Shown here piece by piece: positions 14,185-14,416 of a DNA stretch of 14,416 nucleotides. The position numbers were made by a program, and so were the translations under genes. The stretch is from an uncultured bacterium. GTDB lineage: Bacteria > Planctomycetota > UBA1135 > GCA-002686595. Within the stretch, counting starts at the first letter, position 1; each line of letters opens with the position of its first letter. The notes under the pieces are model-generated. The model was not told the DNA's origin. It worked only from the letters and a program-made list of their open reading frames with translations, and searched no databases. The stretch covers positions 1 to 14,416 of the forward strand of contig CADEGS010000105.1 of assembly GCA_902826945.1 (NCBI GenBank), read 5' to 3'.

Positions 14185-14416
14185 ATGGTTTCCACCAGAA
14201 CGCTCCTCTGCACCGCACTGGGATTCGCTGCCTTCGCCGGCACGACGACCGCCCAGAACGGCGCGGAGCCCATGAACAGCTCCAAGATCGAGCGCGTCAA
14301 GGACGTCAAGCACTACACGTACGACTACGCCAACCAGAAGGTCGTCCGCAACGGCGCCCCGGACAAGCGCTTCGTCGCCACGTTCTGCTACGTGAACACC
14401 GACACGGTCGGCTTCT
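14185..14416 (+). CDS. exported protein of unknown function, N-terminal part (runs off the window)
   Basis: Seventy-seven codons are visible. They encode a signal peptide (MVSTRTLLCTALGFAAFAGT, cleavage near TTA-QN at about residue 23), then a charged segment around residues 34-48 and a strand RFVATFCYVNTDTVGF. Codon use is C-ending and the gene has a full Shine-Dalgarno, both as in the 10256 gene. The FxxxxCxxN pattern in the strand also resembles FWTIVCVTN of that protein, so a distant relation is possible, but it rests on few residues. No family is recognised. The start at 14185 is supported by the signal peptide and the ribosome site. Confidence 0.8.
   Translation, partial: MVSTRTLLCTALGFAAFAGTTTAQNGAEPMNSSKIERVKDVKHYTYDYANQKVVRNGAPDKRFVATFCYVNTDTVGF

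Overview
The window is very GC-rich, densely coding bacterial DNA. Several traits together suggest a Planctomycetota bacterium, probably one of its high-GC lineages: an ASPIC/UnbV (CRTAC1-like) propeller protein fused to a TlpA-type thioredoxin and TPRs, a second FG-GAP/VCBS propeller protein, a PEGA-domain lipoprotein, a CAP-domain protein, and an McsA-ClpC pair. This placement rests on gene content only.

Layout. (1) Positions 1-4408, minus strand: tRNA-Ser(GCU), a PEGA lipoprotein, murD, a protein with two tandem Clp_N domains but no ATPase, then mcsA (UVR-domain zinc protein) and the start of clpC. PEGA, murD and the Clp_N protein are joined by two 4-nt GTGA overlaps, so they form a translationally coupled unit. 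A good -35/-10 pair sits just in front of the tRNA. (2) Positions 4498-7950, plus strand: one 3453-nt reading frame for a secreted CRTAC1-like protein of 1150 residues, interrupted by a single in-frame TGA at 6271-6273. A stem-loop with its apical G 19 nt after the TGA follows at once, as expected of a bacterial SECIS element. The seventh Ca-binding propeller motif, the ASPIC/UnbV domain, the thioredoxin domain and the TPRs all lie beyond the TGA. I read this as a candidate selenoprotein, the most interesting item in the window. (3) Positions 8251-10136, plus strand: a membrane-anchored seven-motif propeller protein and an unrecognised anchored partner, overlapping by ATGA. (4) Positions 10256-11317, plus strand: an exported protein of unknown function with lower GC, codon use suggesting high expression, a good Shine-Dalgarno and a strong intrinsic terminator. 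(5) Positions 11383-13611, minus strand: an exported protein with a degenerate metallopeptidase-like region and a CAP/SCP domain. (6) A 573-nt spacer with palindromes leads to the start of another exported protein that runs off the window.

Working picture. The left block joins cell-wall synthesis (MurD) with protein quality control (McsA, ClpC, Clp_N protein). The right two thirds encode mostly exported or membrane-anchored envelope proteins, several built on Ca-binding propellers. No mobile element, CRISPR array, rRNA or phage gene was seen.
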